Position numbers and translations under genes: made by a program. The notes under the pieces were generated by a model. The model ran no database searches. It was given only the letters and a program-made list of their open reading frames with translations, and was not told where the DNA came from. From contig OW386286.2 in the NCBI GenBank assembly GCA_936432065.2, forward strand, positions 118,558,902 through 118,622,901: a DNA stretch of 64,000 bases, in the 5' to 3' direction. Of this stretch, positions 1 through 12,340 are shown one piece after another. The stretch comes from Rutpela maculata. Its lineage: Eukaryota > Arthropoda > Insecta > Coleoptera > Cerambycidae. Each line of letters begins with the position of its first letter. The first letter of the stretch is position 1.

Positions 1-400
1 ATTTTCGGAGTAATGTCACTTCAGAAAAATGTCAAATTTTCGAAAAAATGTCAAATTTTCGGAGAAATGTCACTTTTCAGAAAAATGTCAAAAATTCAGG
101 AAAACGTCAAATTTTCGAAAAAATGTCACTCTCCAGAAAAATGTCAAATTTTCGAGAAAACGTCAAATTTTCGAAGATGTCACCTTTCAGAAAAATGTCA
201 AATGTTTGAAAATTGTCAAATTTTCGGAGTACTCACTTCAGAAAAATGTCAAATTTTCGGAGAAATGTCACTTTTCAGAAAAATGTCAAAAATTCAGGAA
301 AATGTCAAATTTTCGGAAAAATGTCAAATTTTCAGAAAACTGTCAAATTTTATTAAATGGACTCAAAGGAAAATTCCTACTACGGGTCCATCTGTGGTAT
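1..400. repeat. Degenerate minisatellite, left copy
   Basis: Tandem, irregular units of roughly 18-24 bp built on AAAATGTCAAATTTTCGG alternate with AATGTCACTTTTCAG variants up to about 350. Open frames in two registers here only translate the repeat (peptides rich in KCQIF and NVKF). The block is cut by the window edge and reappears inverted at 13622-14062, marking the outer part of the palindrome arm. Confidence 0.85.
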
Positions 401-1640
401 AAGTTCTCTGCTAGTGTGTTAAATCATGCAGACTGTATGCTGAGTATTTTTGACGTGTCAAGTGCATCGAGAGATTACAAGTTTTTTCGACGTTTATAAA
501 GCCCACGGATGGTGTGAGAGGCCATCCTGAAACGCTTACAAGCCCTACAAGTGTAAGCAACTCCACCGGAACGCTTTCGGTGAGTTTTTTCCAATAAAAG
601 TGACAGTGACATTATATTTTAAAAACAATTTCCGCTACTTCCGGCATCCCGCCGGAATTTCTTCTGGCAACATAACCTAAAAATAGTACTACATAACCTA
701 AAAACAGTTTAAGACATTGGTACCAACCGAAACATTTTTCAAAAACCAAATTCCCCAGAGAAACATCGGTACCAAAAATTTAACAGCTATCACTTCTCCG
801 ACCGATTTAGTGAAAAATCAGTCGAGGCCAAAAGATAAAACAAATTATACCAACTCAAACTTAAACTATCCACCATGAACACTGCCCTGACTACATCTGA
901 CAGGGAAGCTGTCCACCAAGAGTTATATGGTTTTTTCCAAAGATGGCCATCCCTGTCATCCATCCCATTACCAACGAACAGGTTTTTTCGTTTAGTTGTT
1001 TCCCATACCAATAATCAAAATTATTATGTGCTCTTGCCTACGAACGTTTTTATAGTATTGTGTTTATTTTTATATTAATTTTAGGTCCATGTGGACACAT
1101 TATAATTTTAACCTAGTTTTTTAAGCCTGCCTACAGAAGACAGGAGCTACTTTTCTATTTTTCTCCAAGCCAAACCGGACCTACCCCGTCCAGCCTCACA
1201 TTCGCCACGACGGTGTTCACCGTGGTTGTCTGGCTGGCCCCGGGCTAGGATCCGATGAAGCATATATTTGTATTAAAACATTGAATAAAACATTAATGTT
1301 GTGCAGACTATAAATTTTACACTCAAGTTCTTAGGTCCAAATCCCACCGAACGCAAGACTTTTTTTTCTGATTTAATATGAAAAAAATATTACAACTTAA
1401 TAAATATAATTAAATGAGAGCGTTCATATTGTTTAGTACTCTTTTCGGCTTCAAAGATTCACCGGGTGGGGAGGTTCCAGCCGCTTCCAGTAGCTGTCGA
1501 TTTTTTTATATACTTTTGATAAATGCTAATAGGATTTATTTGTGAGCAAAATATTGACGAGTAAAATGTATTTGTTTATAAGAAAAGTTAAAACAAAAAT
1601 TGGGTTAAACATTTTTTTGTTAATATCACTGAAACATAAA

Positions 1641-2317
1641 AAACCGCTGCCTAAGGAATCACTACTTCCACATCCAGATTTTCTATCCAAGTCACTCGCA
1701 ACGAAAATTTTGTATGTGGAAATAATTGTTTATGGAACTTTAAAAATATAATATTTGAAATCCTCTACCCCAAAAACTCATAAAACGATACCCCACATCG
1801 GTAGTTGGGGTGGGGTTGGTGATAAGGGGTGGATGAAGTAAAAAAATATTTTGAGGTTTCTGGTTCTTGTACATGTACACACACTAAAGCACAATTTTTT
1901 TTTCATCGCCTTTAATAATTAGGTGGGGGTGGTGGTAATGGAGGTGGTTAATGCCAAAATTTTTTTGAGACTTTAGCTTCTCTTGTATATACTAAATACC
2001 AATTTTATGGATTCTTACCCGCTTGATTTACCTATTTATCCCAAATTTACCCCAATTTACCTTCGACGGAACAAGATGAAAATATAATCTAATTCTAGAT
2101 TTCGTTAAAGTACACATGTATACCAAATTTCAAGTCAATATCTCAAATGGTTTCAGGGTAAACGTGCGCACAAAAAGTTACAGACCGACAGACAGACAGA
2201 AATTTTTTCGCTCAAACTTAAAATCTCGACGTTTCATGACATTCTAAGCCTATTTGGACAATAAAAATTTTTTTAAATGTTTTTGTCGTTACTATACTTC
2301 CACTGGATGTGGAAGTA
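1641..2317 (-). mobile_element. HINE-like short element, copy 1
   Basis: This copy, read on the minus strand, begins TACTTCCACATCCAG, carries a CTGT-type microsatellite and a conserved GTGCGCAC...GGTTTCAG segment, and ends CTGGATGTGGAAGTAGTG followed by the tail TTCCTTAGGCAGCGGTTT. The 15-bp start and the motif near the end are inverse complements, while the tail lies outside them. No coding capacity is visible. Subterminal inverted repeats plus an internal microsatellite are typical of non-autonomous Helentrons (HINE/DINE-1), which is the inferred class. Confidence 0.8.
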
Positions 2318-2505
2318 AAACTACAATATGCAAGAAAAATTGTTGTAAGTCTTGATGCACCTAAACAATTGACAATTTAATTTCTGACTTTGCTTTTATT
2401 TTTCAGGCGTTGTTTTCAACATACCAACTTGGAATTTGGTATGACGGTTTAGCTCCTAAAGTTTAGTTAAAATATACTAGTGTTTAAGTTGTCATTAATT
2501 ATTTA

Positions 2506-3187
2506 AAACCGCTGCCCAAGGGATCACTACTTCCACATCCAAATTCTCTATCCAAGTCACTCACAACGAAAAAACTTTGTATGTGGAAATAATTGTTTAG
2601 GGAACTTTAATAATATAACATTTAAAATCCTCTACCCCAAAAACCCATAAAACGATACCCCACATCGGTATTGCGGTCGGGGTGGTAGTGGGGGTGGATG
2701 AAGTAAAAGAATATTTTGAGGTTTCTAAATCACAATTTTTTTTCATCCCATATAATAATAGGATGGGGGTGGTAATGGGGGTGGCTTATGCCAATATTAT
2801 TTTGAGACCTTAGCTTCTCTTGTATATACTAAATACCAATTTTATGGATTCTTACCTGCTTCATTTACCCATTTACCGGGAATTTACCCCAATTTACCCC
2901 CGAACCCTTCGACGGAACAAGATGAAAATATAATCTAGTTCTAAATCTCGTTAAAGTACATATATGTACCAAATTTCAATATCTTAAACGGTTCCAGAGT
3001 AAACGTGCGCACAAAAAAAGTTACAGACAGACCGACAGGGTCTATCTGTAACTCTGTCAGACAGACAGAAATTTTTTTTGCTCAAACTTAAAATCTCGAC
3101 GTTACATGTCATTTTAAGCCTATTTGAACAATAAAAATTTTTTTTTAATTTTTTGTCGTTACTATACTTCCACTGGATGTGGAAGTA
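2506..3187 (-). mobile_element. HINE-like short element, copy 2
   Basis: Same organisation as the copy at 1641-2317. The tail is seen as AAACCGCTGCCCAAGG at the left end and TACTTCCACTGGATGTGG at the right. Its distal half (from CCCTTCGACGGAAC at 2905) is included in the tandem duplication of this arm. Confidence 0.85.
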
Positions 3188-5226
3188 AAAATTGCCTCTA
3201 TAAATTGTTTTTATTTGTTGCAACTTACAAAAATTATCATAATGTTCCCTACAAATCTAGTTTTCTTCGCAATTTCATTGCTATACAATCAGAGATATTT
3301 GAGAAAAACCGCTAAAAAACACAATTTTGAACATTCTTTTACTTAGATAATTATCTTCAAATTATAGTTTTACTCCACTATAAATATAGAGAGCTTAATA
3401 TTGATCATTACATGTTTACTGAAGCTACCAAAGATATTAAGCGGGTTTTTTGATCTGATATTTATGTGAAATAATCAAGAAGATTTAAAATTTGTATAAA
3501 ATTGCAAGTAGGTACCTAACATGATGGCACCAACATTGTGTCTAAAATGGGAAAATATGAAAAGAAATAGACAATAAATATATTTTGTACGACTATTGAA
3601 TTTATTATAGATACGTTTTTGAACATGTACTGATGCTCATTACTTACATCCGTGGACAATGATTCATTACGCAATGGGCTAGAACTAATCACAGGAGTTC
3701 CCCCTCCTCTTCCAAGGGGGGCACTTAAAAAATATGTATATTTACTGGAGTTCAAAAAGAATCAAATTTTAAGAAGAAAAGGTTCTATGCAATTTTTCAC
3801 ATAAATTGATAGTTTTTAAGTTATAACGACTTCGAAATTGCGATTTTAGCTTAAAAAAATTATACAAAAAAAATATTTTTAAGAAAAAGCTTTCATTTGA
3901 AAAAACTACTAAAAAGTAAAAATATATATTTTTTAAATTCGTACACCTCATATAGCGCTATTGCATAGTTACTTTGCTCAATTGACCGCCCCCAAAGCTT
4001 TTAGTTTCCAGGTGTATGAATTTTTAAAAAAAGTTATTTTTACTTTTTAGTACCCTTCGACGGAACAAGATGAAAATATAATCTAGTTCTAATCTAATCT
4101 AGTTCTAATCTAGTTCTAAATCTCGTTAAAGTACATATATGTATCAAATTTCAATATCTTAAACGGTTCCAGAGTAAACGTGCGCACAAAAAAAGTTATA
4201 GACAGACCGACAGGGTCTATCTGTAACTCTGTCAGACAGACAGAAATTTTTTTTGCTCAAACTTAAAATCTCGACGTTACATGTCATTTTAAGCCTATTT
4301 GAACAATAAAAATTTTTAAAAAATTTTTTGTCGTTACTATACTTCCACTGGATGTGGAAGTAAAAATTGCCTGTATAAATTGTTTTTATTTGTTGCAACT
4401 TACAAAAATTATCATAATATTCCCTACAAATCTAGTTTTCTTCGCAATTTCATTGCTATACAATCAGAGATATTTGAGAAAAACCGCTAAAAAACACAAT
4501 TTTGAACATTCTTTTACTTAGATAATTATCTTCAAATTATAGTTTTACTCCACTATAAATATAGAGAGCTTAATATTGATCATTACATGTTTACTGAAGC
4601 TACCAAAGATATTAAGCGGGTTTTTTGATCTGATATTTATGTGAAATAATCAAGAAGATTTAAAATTTGTATAAAATTGCAAGTAGGTACCTAACATGAT
4701 GGCACCAACATTGTGTCTAAAATGGGAAAATATGAAAAAAAATAGACAATAAATATATTTTGTACGACTATTGAATTTATTATAGATACGTTTTTGAACA
4801 TGTACTGATGCTCATTACTTACATCCGTGGACAATGATTCATTACGCAATGGGCTAGAACTAATCACAGGAGTTCCCCCTCCCCTTTCAAGGGGTGGCAC
4901 TTAAAAAATATGTATATTTACTGGAGTTCAAAAAGAATCAAATTTTAAGAAGAAAAGGTTCTATGCAATTTTTCACATAAATTGATAGTTTTTAAGTTAT
5001 AACGACTTTGAAATTGCGATTTTAGCTTAAAAAAATTATACAAAAAAAATATTTTTAAGAAAAAGCTTTCATTTGAAAAAACTACTAAAAAGTAAAAATA
5101 TATATTTTTTAAATTCGTACACCTCATATAGCGCTATTGCATAGTTACTTTGCTCAATTGACCGCCCCCAAAGCTTTTAGTTTCCAGGTGTATGAATTTT
5201 TAAAAAGTTATTTTTACTTTTTAGTA
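2905..5226. repeat. Tandem duplication of about 1.15 kb in the left arm
   Basis: Unit a (2905-4052) and unit b (4053-5226) both start CCCTTCGACGGAACAAG and end ACTTTTTAGTA. They are nearly identical; unit b has an extra short run of TCTAGTTCTAA repeats near its start. The right arm of the palindrome has only one unit (about 9890-11050), so the duplication happened in one arm after the arms were formed, or was lost from the other. Unit b begins with a half copy of the short element (4053-4362). Confidence 0.85.
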
Positions 5227-5327
5227 GTTTTTTCAAATAAAAGCTTTTTCTTAAAAATATTTTTTTATATAATTTTATTTTTTACTTTTTAGTCTATTTA
5301 TTTTACAGACAGACAAAACCCTTTCAT

Positions 5328-5525
5328 TTGCTCCCGCAATCCACCCCCTCCCTCTCCCGTCTTCTCAGCCTTCTAACACTACTTCTCACCCTTTCCCCAC
5401 CTCTTCCCACTCCTTCCCCTCCCATTTTCCACCTCTTCCCACCCATTCCCCATTCCTCCCACCCCTTCCCCACCTCTCCCGACCTCTTCCCACCCCTTAC
5501 TACCCATTCCCACCTCTCCCACGTC
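5328..5525. repeat. Pyrimidine-rich low-complexity tract
   Basis: Nearly pure C/T sequence of CCCACCTCTTCCC-like units, mirrored as a G/A tract at 9614-9800 in the other arm. Proline-rich and glycine-rich open frames here are by-products of composition. Such strongly asymmetric strands can form triplex or other non-B DNA, though nothing here shows a function. Confidence 0.75.
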
Positions 5526-5602
5526 CGCCATATTGAATTTAGAATGACGTCACATAATTTATCGTATTTTACTCGTCAAACCCTTTCATTTCATACGCAT
5601 AT

Positions 5603-5811
5603 CAAAGGATTCCCAACAGGTGGTCCGCGGACGATGTTTTAAGGGTCCGCGAAATGTCAATGAGATATTCAATTGTTTTGTATTTTACTTGACTTGCAGT
5701 GGTAGATTCTACATAATCTTCATTTTAAGAAGAATTTAAGCTTTTAAGGTGTCCTTGTTAGTATAGCGACCGATGAGGGAGTCCTTGAAAAAATCTTGTT
5801 GGGAATCCCTG
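5603..5811. mobile_element. hAT-like MITE
   Basis: A roughly 209-bp segment is bounded by CAAAGGATTCCCAACA and TGTTGGGAATCCCTG, an imperfect inverted repeat resembling hAT termini (CAGGGNTTCCCAA). It includes GGTGGTCCGCGGAC near the left end. An 8-bp target duplication cannot be confirmed because a LINE poly(A) end abuts the right side. It lies in the loop of the large palindrome, just inside the left arm. Confidence 0.6.
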
Positions 5812-6180
5812 ACCTTTTTTTTTTTTTTGGAGGGGGAAAATCTCAATGACGCCCACCGCTTAGAGTCTATCGCGGTGGGTAGTGCGGGACTTTAACCTCG
5901 CTAAAACCCCTCCCATTCTTCGCTCGACATCCTGGAACCATCGTTAGACATTCGTCAGAATGCAGAGTTTGACTACCACCTTTCCTTTTAATTTGCAGCC
6001 TGCAGGTCGCGCTCCTCCTTTTCTTTGGCCTCCATTATACTTTTCAACATTTTTTTCGTGGTCCACCAGTTTTCTTTCGATTCTAACATCAGGGGGATTA
6101 AGTTTTCCACTGTTAAGACTACTCCCAGCTCTAAGTGGGCTTGCCTCCTAAGTTAAATTTTTGATTCGACTGCATATAGG
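5812..6180 (-). mobile_element. LINE 3' end with poly(A) tail
   Basis: On the minus strand this reads through a short frame containing MLKSIMEAKEKEERDL and a stop, then a 3' untranslated segment with GTCCCGCACTACCC and GATTTTCCCCCTCC, and ends in a run of A. A closely similar 3' segment occurs at 21218-21360. A conserved 3' end with oligo(A) but no upstream enzyme fits a 5'-truncated non-LTR retrotransposon. The clade is uncertain; R1-like is my guess. Confidence 0.55.
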
Positions 6181-6238
6181 TCAAAATCGCCGCTTAGAAT
6201 TTTGAGAAAAAAAATATAAAAAAAAGCAAAAACGGCTA

Positions 6239-9200
6239 TTAGCCGTGGTCGACCTCGGAAATATCTAGAGGCGACTCTTCTATGTCTGGCTCATCTCGAG
6301 CATCATCGGGGTCTCGACTTATTACATTCTGCTCATCTTGAGCACTTGCGGGAACATTGATTTGAACTAGTGTGGTATCGCTACGTCGCTCTGACCTGGG
6401 CGCGATCTCATTGTCTGATGAGGAAGCGTCGTCACTAAGATGGGCTTCATCCGGACTATCTTCTGATTCTTCAGACAATTCCAATTCAACATCGGGGTCT
6501 CCCTTAGGTGCCGGCCTGATGGCATCGACATGTAATCTCGTCGAAGTTACCCCCTTGTGGATGAGGTAAACCTCATCGGACAATCTCTTTAAAACCTTGT
6601 GTGGCCCACTCCACGACGGTGCGAAGGTATGATCCTTCCTGATCCTATTAGTCATTACCATATCTACCACTTTATATACGACCGGCGTTACCGCCACTTT
6701 GGGCGCGTAACGCCATTGGTAATTTGTTTGATTTCTACGAATCTCCTTGACTCTTTCAAGGCAGCGACCGTCCGCTTGATTACGACGCTCTTGTCTATAA
6801 GCGCACATATTCCAATCACCAATCTGCGGTAATTCATAGCCGAGTACTACGAAACTGGGCGTATGCCCCGTAGCGGCGTTTTTTCTTGTTCTCAAGATAT
6901 ATGCCATCTGACTAACATGTCGATCCCACTCGTCGTTGGGTAAACCATATAATAAGGTTTTTAAGATCTTCTTAGCTTCCTGCACCCTCCTTTCTATTGG
7001 ATTGGCCTGTTGGTGGTAAGCTGCTGTGAAGAATCTTTCAATATTGTTACGTGTACAGAACGTATCGTAAAAGCCGGAATTGAAGTGGCCTCCCTGGTCG
7101 GAAATGATGACCTTTGGAACGCCATATCTCGCCACTAGTTCCTCTTCGATAAATTGTGCTATTGTTTTTCCACTGACTTGGGTGAACGCCTTAGCTTCGA
7201 CCCACTTACTAAATACATCCTCTACCATTAATATATATCCGTTATCTGCATCTTTGGTTCGCTGAAGTGGTCCTATTACATCGATGCTTAGAACTTCGAA
7301 CGGATGCGATGGAGCATGGCTTCTGAGAGGAGCATTCGGTTGTGACTGTCTGCTTTTTACGGAATTACAAATAATGCACTCATTTAAATATTTGGTGACA
7401 AATTATTAAAATAATAGCGGCCCGAGATGATTCTAACAGTTTCATCGCGGCCGGGGTGACCTACTTCCGGTCGGTCGTGAAAATGAGATATTACTCTCAT
7501 AACCATACGTTTTGGTACGTATAATTTTTCTTTGACATTTTCGCCTCTCGTCCAAAGTGTGCCGCCTATCACTTGTCGTGTATTGACGAATTTCACCTCT
7601 GCCTCGGTTTTATCTGCTTGTCGCACTAGAGTATTCCATCGTTCAATTTGTTCTTGGATATCTCTGGAGTGCGTTTGCGCTTCTCTGACCTGATCGTTTA
7701 ATTCCAATGTGGTAATCACTGATATTCGTTCCTTGCACGAGAATTTTGGTGGATACATCCTTTCCTCTTCGTCGTCTGCTTCGACGTTTGGGCCTTGAGG
7801 ATTCCTGCTAAGATAGTCTGCCAATATATTTTCCTTGCCGGGACAATGTTTTATCGTGAAGCTGTATTCTTGAAGTAATAATGACCAACGTGTAAATTTT
7901 GCTTTCTCGTCTTTATGCTTATTTAACCATAGTAAAGCTCGATTGTCGGTTCTGACTATAAATGGGCGGTCGGCCAAATATATTTTGTATTTCCTTATAT
8001 AGTTAACGACGCTCAAACATTCTAATTCATTGATATGGTATTTTCTCTCCGTCGGAGATAACGTATTACTAGCATAAGAGACGATGTGCTTCTGGTCATT
8101 ATCCCCCAATTGATATAATACTGCAGACAATCCTATTAAGGATGCGTCCGTCTGCAGTATGAACATTTTATTGAAATCTGGCCGGTGCAGTTCTAGAGGT
8201 TGATTTAATACCTCTTTCAGTAGGATAAAGGATTCTTGGGCTTCCGTATTCCACTTATAACGCCAGTCCTTCGAGAGTAGTCGGGTCAAGGGCTTAGTAA
8301 TTATTGCAACATTGGGGATATATTCACGTACCCAATTACATAGGCCAAGGAAACTCTGAAGCTGGCGCCTTGTCGTAGGCACAGGGTAGTTCTGTATCTG
8401 CAGAATATGCTTTTCTAAAGGTTGAGTAGTATTGGCATTTATCTTATGCCCGAGATAGGTTATACTGGATGTGGCTACTACACATTTTTCTGGTGACACT
8501 TTTAAATTATGTAAACGTAGGCGTTCAAAGACGGCTCTCAGATGGTTTACATGCTGATCTATATTTTCACTATAGATGATAATATCATCGAGATATACTT
8601 TGCAGAAATGATGCAAGTAACCGGTCAATACGTCTCTTGCCATAAATTTTTGGAACGTACACGGAGCGGTCTTCAATCCGAAAGGCATCACGTTGAATCG
8701 GTAAGATGCTCCATCCAATGTTGTAAACGTAGAATAGTTTTTCGCCGACTCCTCAAGAGGGATTTGCCAGTATCCGCTCTTGAGGTCCAACACCGTAAAT
8801 ATGTTGGCGTTTCCTAGATCCTTTATGCTCTCCTATATCTTAGATAAGACGGATGCTTCGTCTTCCGTTACTTCATTTAAGTGACGATAATCAATGCAGA
8901 AGCGAGGAATCTTGCCGGGCCTTTCTATTATAATGGGAGGTGAACTGTACTGAGCGGTACTCGGTTCTATAACTCCGGCCTTCAGCATCTCTTCAATTTG
9001 ATCGTACATAACTTTCTTCTTAGTAGGAGACATAGGATAAGGTTTGATATTAAACGGGCGGTCGTCTTTAACCTTTATTTTATGTTTAGTTGTCACAGTG
9101 GTAGCTTGGGTAGGCACCGCTGTGAACAATTCAGCGAATTCTTCGAATAGAGGTTTTAAACTATCGTTTCCGATGATCAGTTCTTCGGGAAGCCGGCATT

Positions 9201-9290
9201 GCTTCCTTGCTTGATGGGCCGCCTGATTCCAGAAGACGGTTATTCGCTCTTCAGTGCCGACGTAGACACATTTACACTCTGGGTAAAAAA
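6239..9290 (-). pseudogene. Ty3/Gypsy retrotransposon pol, decayed
   Basis: This is a pol gene read leftwards. An open frame from about 9290 enters the reverse transcriptase N-terminus (PYPMSPTKKK, FCIDYRHLNEV). The RT core follows with DLKSGYWQIPL and the catalytic YLDDIII, then RNase H (TDAS, ELE, TDNRALLW). The integrase zinc-binding region has H...H then CIIC, and its core shows IDVIGP, SDQGGHF and IER in the usual D,D,E order. A C-terminal SWSGPHKVL segment and an acidic tail follow. Breaks: an in-frame TAG at 8833-8835 inside RT and a frameshift near 7385-7400 inside the integrase zinc region. No gag, protease or LTR pair was found; the upstream end is lost near 9290. It sits in the loop of the large palindrome. 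It is a long fragment of a dead element, not a host gene. Confidence 0.93.
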
Positions 9291-9552
9291 ATAATTATGA
9301 CTGACTAAAATAACTTTAAAAAGTCTTACTCATTGGATTTAGGTTCGCTAGAGACTACTTAGCTTTAAAGTTCTTGTATCGTGAAGAGCCACGTACTCGA
9401 ACACATTCAGAGGACTTATTACTGCATAAGTTGAGTGGCGTTCGATCAGTCCACGACTTACTAGCCCTTATCATAGTCGTTCAATATTATCGATATGGCA
9501 GCTACTCACCTTCGAGCGACTTTTAGGCAAAATTGAATTTTTGGATTTTTAA
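9291..9552. other. Unassigned loop sequence
   Basis: This joins the truncated start of the Gypsy pol to the inner edge of the right palindrome arm. I see no coding frame, terminal repeat or tandem structure in it. It may be leftover gag or leader sequence of the Gypsy element, but nothing supports that directly. Confidence 0.4.
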
Positions 9553-10773
9553 GAAATGAAAGGGTTTGACGAGTAAAATACGATAAATTATGTGACGTCA
9601 TTCTAAATTCAATATGGCGGACGTGGGAGAGGTGGGAATGGGTAGTAGGGGGTGGGAAGAGGTCGGGAGAGGTGGGGAAGGGGTAGGAGGAGATGGGGAA
9701 TGGGTGAGAAGAGGTGGAAAATGGGAGGGGAAGGAGTGGGAAGAGGTGGGGAAAGGATGGGAAGTAGTGTTAGAAGGGAGAGGGAGGGGGTGGATTGCGG
9801 GAGCAAATGAAAGGGTTTTGTCTGTCTGTAAAATAAATAGACAAAAAGGTAAAAAATAAAATTCTATAAAAAAATATTTTTAAGAAAAAGCTTTTATTTG
9901 AAAAAACTACTAAAAAGTAAAAATAGCTTTTTTTAAAAATTCATATACCTGGAAACTAAAAGCTTTGGGGGCGGTCAATTGAGCAAAGTAACTATGCAAT
10001 AGCGCTATATGAGGTGTACGAATTTAAAAAATATATATTTTTACTTTTTAGTAGTTTTTTCAAATGAAAGCTTTTTCTTAAAAATATTTTTTTTGTATAA
10101 TTTTTTTAAGCTAAAATCGCAATTTCGAAGTCGTTATAACTTAAAAACTATCAATTTATGTGAAAAATTGCATAGAACCTTTTCTTCTTAAAATTTGATT
10201 CTTTTTGAACTCCAGTAAATATACATATTTTTTAAGTGCCACCCCTTGAAAGGGGAGGGGGAACTCCTGTGATTAGTTCTAGCCCATTGCGTAATGAATC
10301 ATTGTCCACGGATGTAAGTAATGAGCATCAGTACATGTTCAAAAACGTATCTATAATAAATTCAATAGTCGTACAAAATATATTTATTGTCTATTTCTTT
10401 TCATATTTTCCCATTTTAGACACAATGTTGGTGCCATCATGTTAGGTACCTACTTGCAATTTTATACAAATTTTAAATCTACTTGATTATTTCACATAAA
10501 TATCAGATCAAAAAACCCGCTTAATATCTTTGGTAGCTTCAGTAAACATGTAATGATCAATATTAAGCTCTCTATATTTATAGTGGAGTAAAACTATAAT
10601 TTGAAGATAATTATCTAAGTAAAAGAATGTTCAAAATTGTGTTTTTTAGCGGTTTTTCTCAAATATCTCTGATTGTATAGCAATGAAATTGCGAAGAAAA
10701 CTAGATTTGTAGGGAACATTATGATAATTTTTGTAAGTTGCAACAAATAAAAACAATTTATAGAGGCAATTTT

Positions 10774-11450
10774 TACTTCCACATCCAGTGGAAGTATAGT
10801 AACGACAAAAAATTTTAAAAAAATTTTTATTGTTCAAATAGGCTTAAAATGACATGTAACGTCGAGATTTTAAGTTTGAGCAAAAAAAATTTCTGTCTGT
10901 CTGACAGAGTTACAGATAGATCCTGTCGGTCTGTCTGTAACTTTTTTTGTGTGCACGTTTACTCTGGAACCGTTTAAGATATTGAAATTTGGTACATAAC
11001 TTTAACGAGATTTAGAACTAGATTATATTTTCATCTTGTTCCGTCGAAGGGTTCGGGGGTAAATTGGGGTAAATTCCCGGTAAATGGGTAAATCAAGCAG
11101 GTAAGAGTCCATAAAATTGGTATTTAGTATATACAAGAGAAGCTAAGGTCTCAAAATAATATTGGCATAAGCCACCCCCATTACCACCCCCACCCCATTA
11201 TTATATGGGATGAAAAAAAATTGTGATTTAGAAACCTCCAAATATTCTTTTACTTCATCCACCCCCACTACCACCCCGACCGCAATACCGATGTGGGGTA
11301 TCGTTTTATGGGTTTTTGGGGTAGAGGATTTTAAATGTTATATTATTCAATTTCCCTAAACAATTATTTCCATATACAAAGTTTTTTCGTTGTGAGTGAC
11401 TTGGATAGAGAATTTGGATGTGGAAGTAGTGATCCCTTGGGCAGCGGTTT
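10774..11450 (+). mobile_element. HINE-like short element (mirror of copy 2)
   Basis: Begins TACTTCCACATCCAGTGG and ends with the tail CCTTGGGCAGCGGTTT. It matches 2506-3187 in inverse orientation and belongs to the palindrome arm, so it is not an independent insertion. Confidence 0.85.
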
Positions 11451-11638
11451 TAAATAATTAATGACAACTTAAACAATAGTATATTTTAACTAAACTTTAG
11501 GAGCTAAACCGTCATACCAAATTCCAAGTTGGTATGTTGAAAACAACGCCTGAAAAATAAAAGCAAAGTCAGAAATTGAATTGTCAATTGTTTAGGTGCA
11601 TCAAGACTTACAACAATTTTTCTTGCATATTGTAGTTT

Positions 11639-12340
11639 TACTTCCACATCCAGTGGAAGTATAGTAACGACAAAAACATTTTAAAAATTTTTTATTGTCC
11701 AAATAGGCTTAGAATGTCATGAAACGTCGAGATTTTAAGTTTGAGCGAAAAAATTTCTGTCTGTCTGTCTGTCTGTCTGTCTGTCGGTCTGTCGGTCTGT
11801 AACTTTTTTGTGCGCACGTTTACCCTGAAACCATTTGAGATATTGACTTGAAATTTGGTATACATGTGTACTTTAACGAAATCTAGAATTAGATTATATT
11901 TTCATCTTGCTCCGTCGAAGGTAAATTGGGGTAAATTTGGGATAAATAGGTAAATCAAGCGGGTAAGAATCCATAAAATTGATATTTAGTATATACAAGA
12001 GAAGCTAAAGTCTCAAAAAAATTTTGGCATTAACCACCTCCATTACCACCACCCCCACCCCATTATTAAAGGCGATGAAAAAAAAATTGTGCTTTAGTGT
12101 GTGTACATGTACAAGAACCAGAAACCTCAAAATATTTTTTTACTTCATCCACCCCTTATCACCAACCCCACCCCAACTACCGATGTGGGGTATCGTTTTA
12201 TGAGTTTTTGGGGTAGAGGATTTCAAATATTATATTTTTAAAGTTCCATAAACAATTATTTCCACATACAAAATTTTCGTTGCGAGTGACTTGGATAGAA
12301 GATCTGGATGTGGATGTAGTGATTCCTTAGGCAGCGGTTT
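11639..12340 (+). mobile_element. HINE-like short element (mirror of copy 1)
   Basis: Begins TACTTCCACATCCAGTGG, contains a (TCTG)n/(TCGG)n tract near 11757-11800 and ends TTCCTTAGGCAGCGGTTT. It mirrors 1641-2317 and shares that copy's diagnostic tail variant (TTAGG instead of TTGGG), confirming both descend from one insertion made before the arms were duplicated. Confidence 0.85.

Larger units (their letters stand above)
1..5592. repeat. Left arm of the 14-kb palindrome
   Basis: The sequence returns in inverse complement at 9553-14062 with very few differences. Landmark pairs are 790-1011 with 12961-13182, 1542-1751 with 12230-12439, and 3769-3951 with 10009-10191. The inner edge is sharp: CCCTTTCATTTC at 5581-5592 pairs with GAAATGAAAGGG at 9553-9564. 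The arm contains a minisatellite, two short-element copies, a 1.15-kb tandem duplication and a pyrimidine-rich tract. It could be a giant terminal repeat of a foldback element or an inverted segmental duplication; the sequence does not decide between them. Confidence 0.9.

Noticed and set aside
1..350. Regularly spaced short repeats reminiscent of a CRISPR array
   Set aside because: Units are contiguous and imperfect with no unique spacers, and the sequence is eukaryotic.
13..499. Two overlapping long open frames (KCQIF/NVKF repeats) and their mirror at 13473-14051
   Set aside because: They translate a degenerate minisatellite in several registers and have no domain; not genes.
5328..5642. 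Proline-rich 104-residue frame and its glycine/tryptophan counterpart at 9614-9859
   Set aside because: By-products of a pyrimidine/purine-biased tract present in both palindrome arms.
7080..7265. Plus-strand frames opposite the Gypsy pol (for example 6372-6569, 6599-6832, 8542-8817)
   Set aside because: Antisense shadows of the minus-strand polyprotein.
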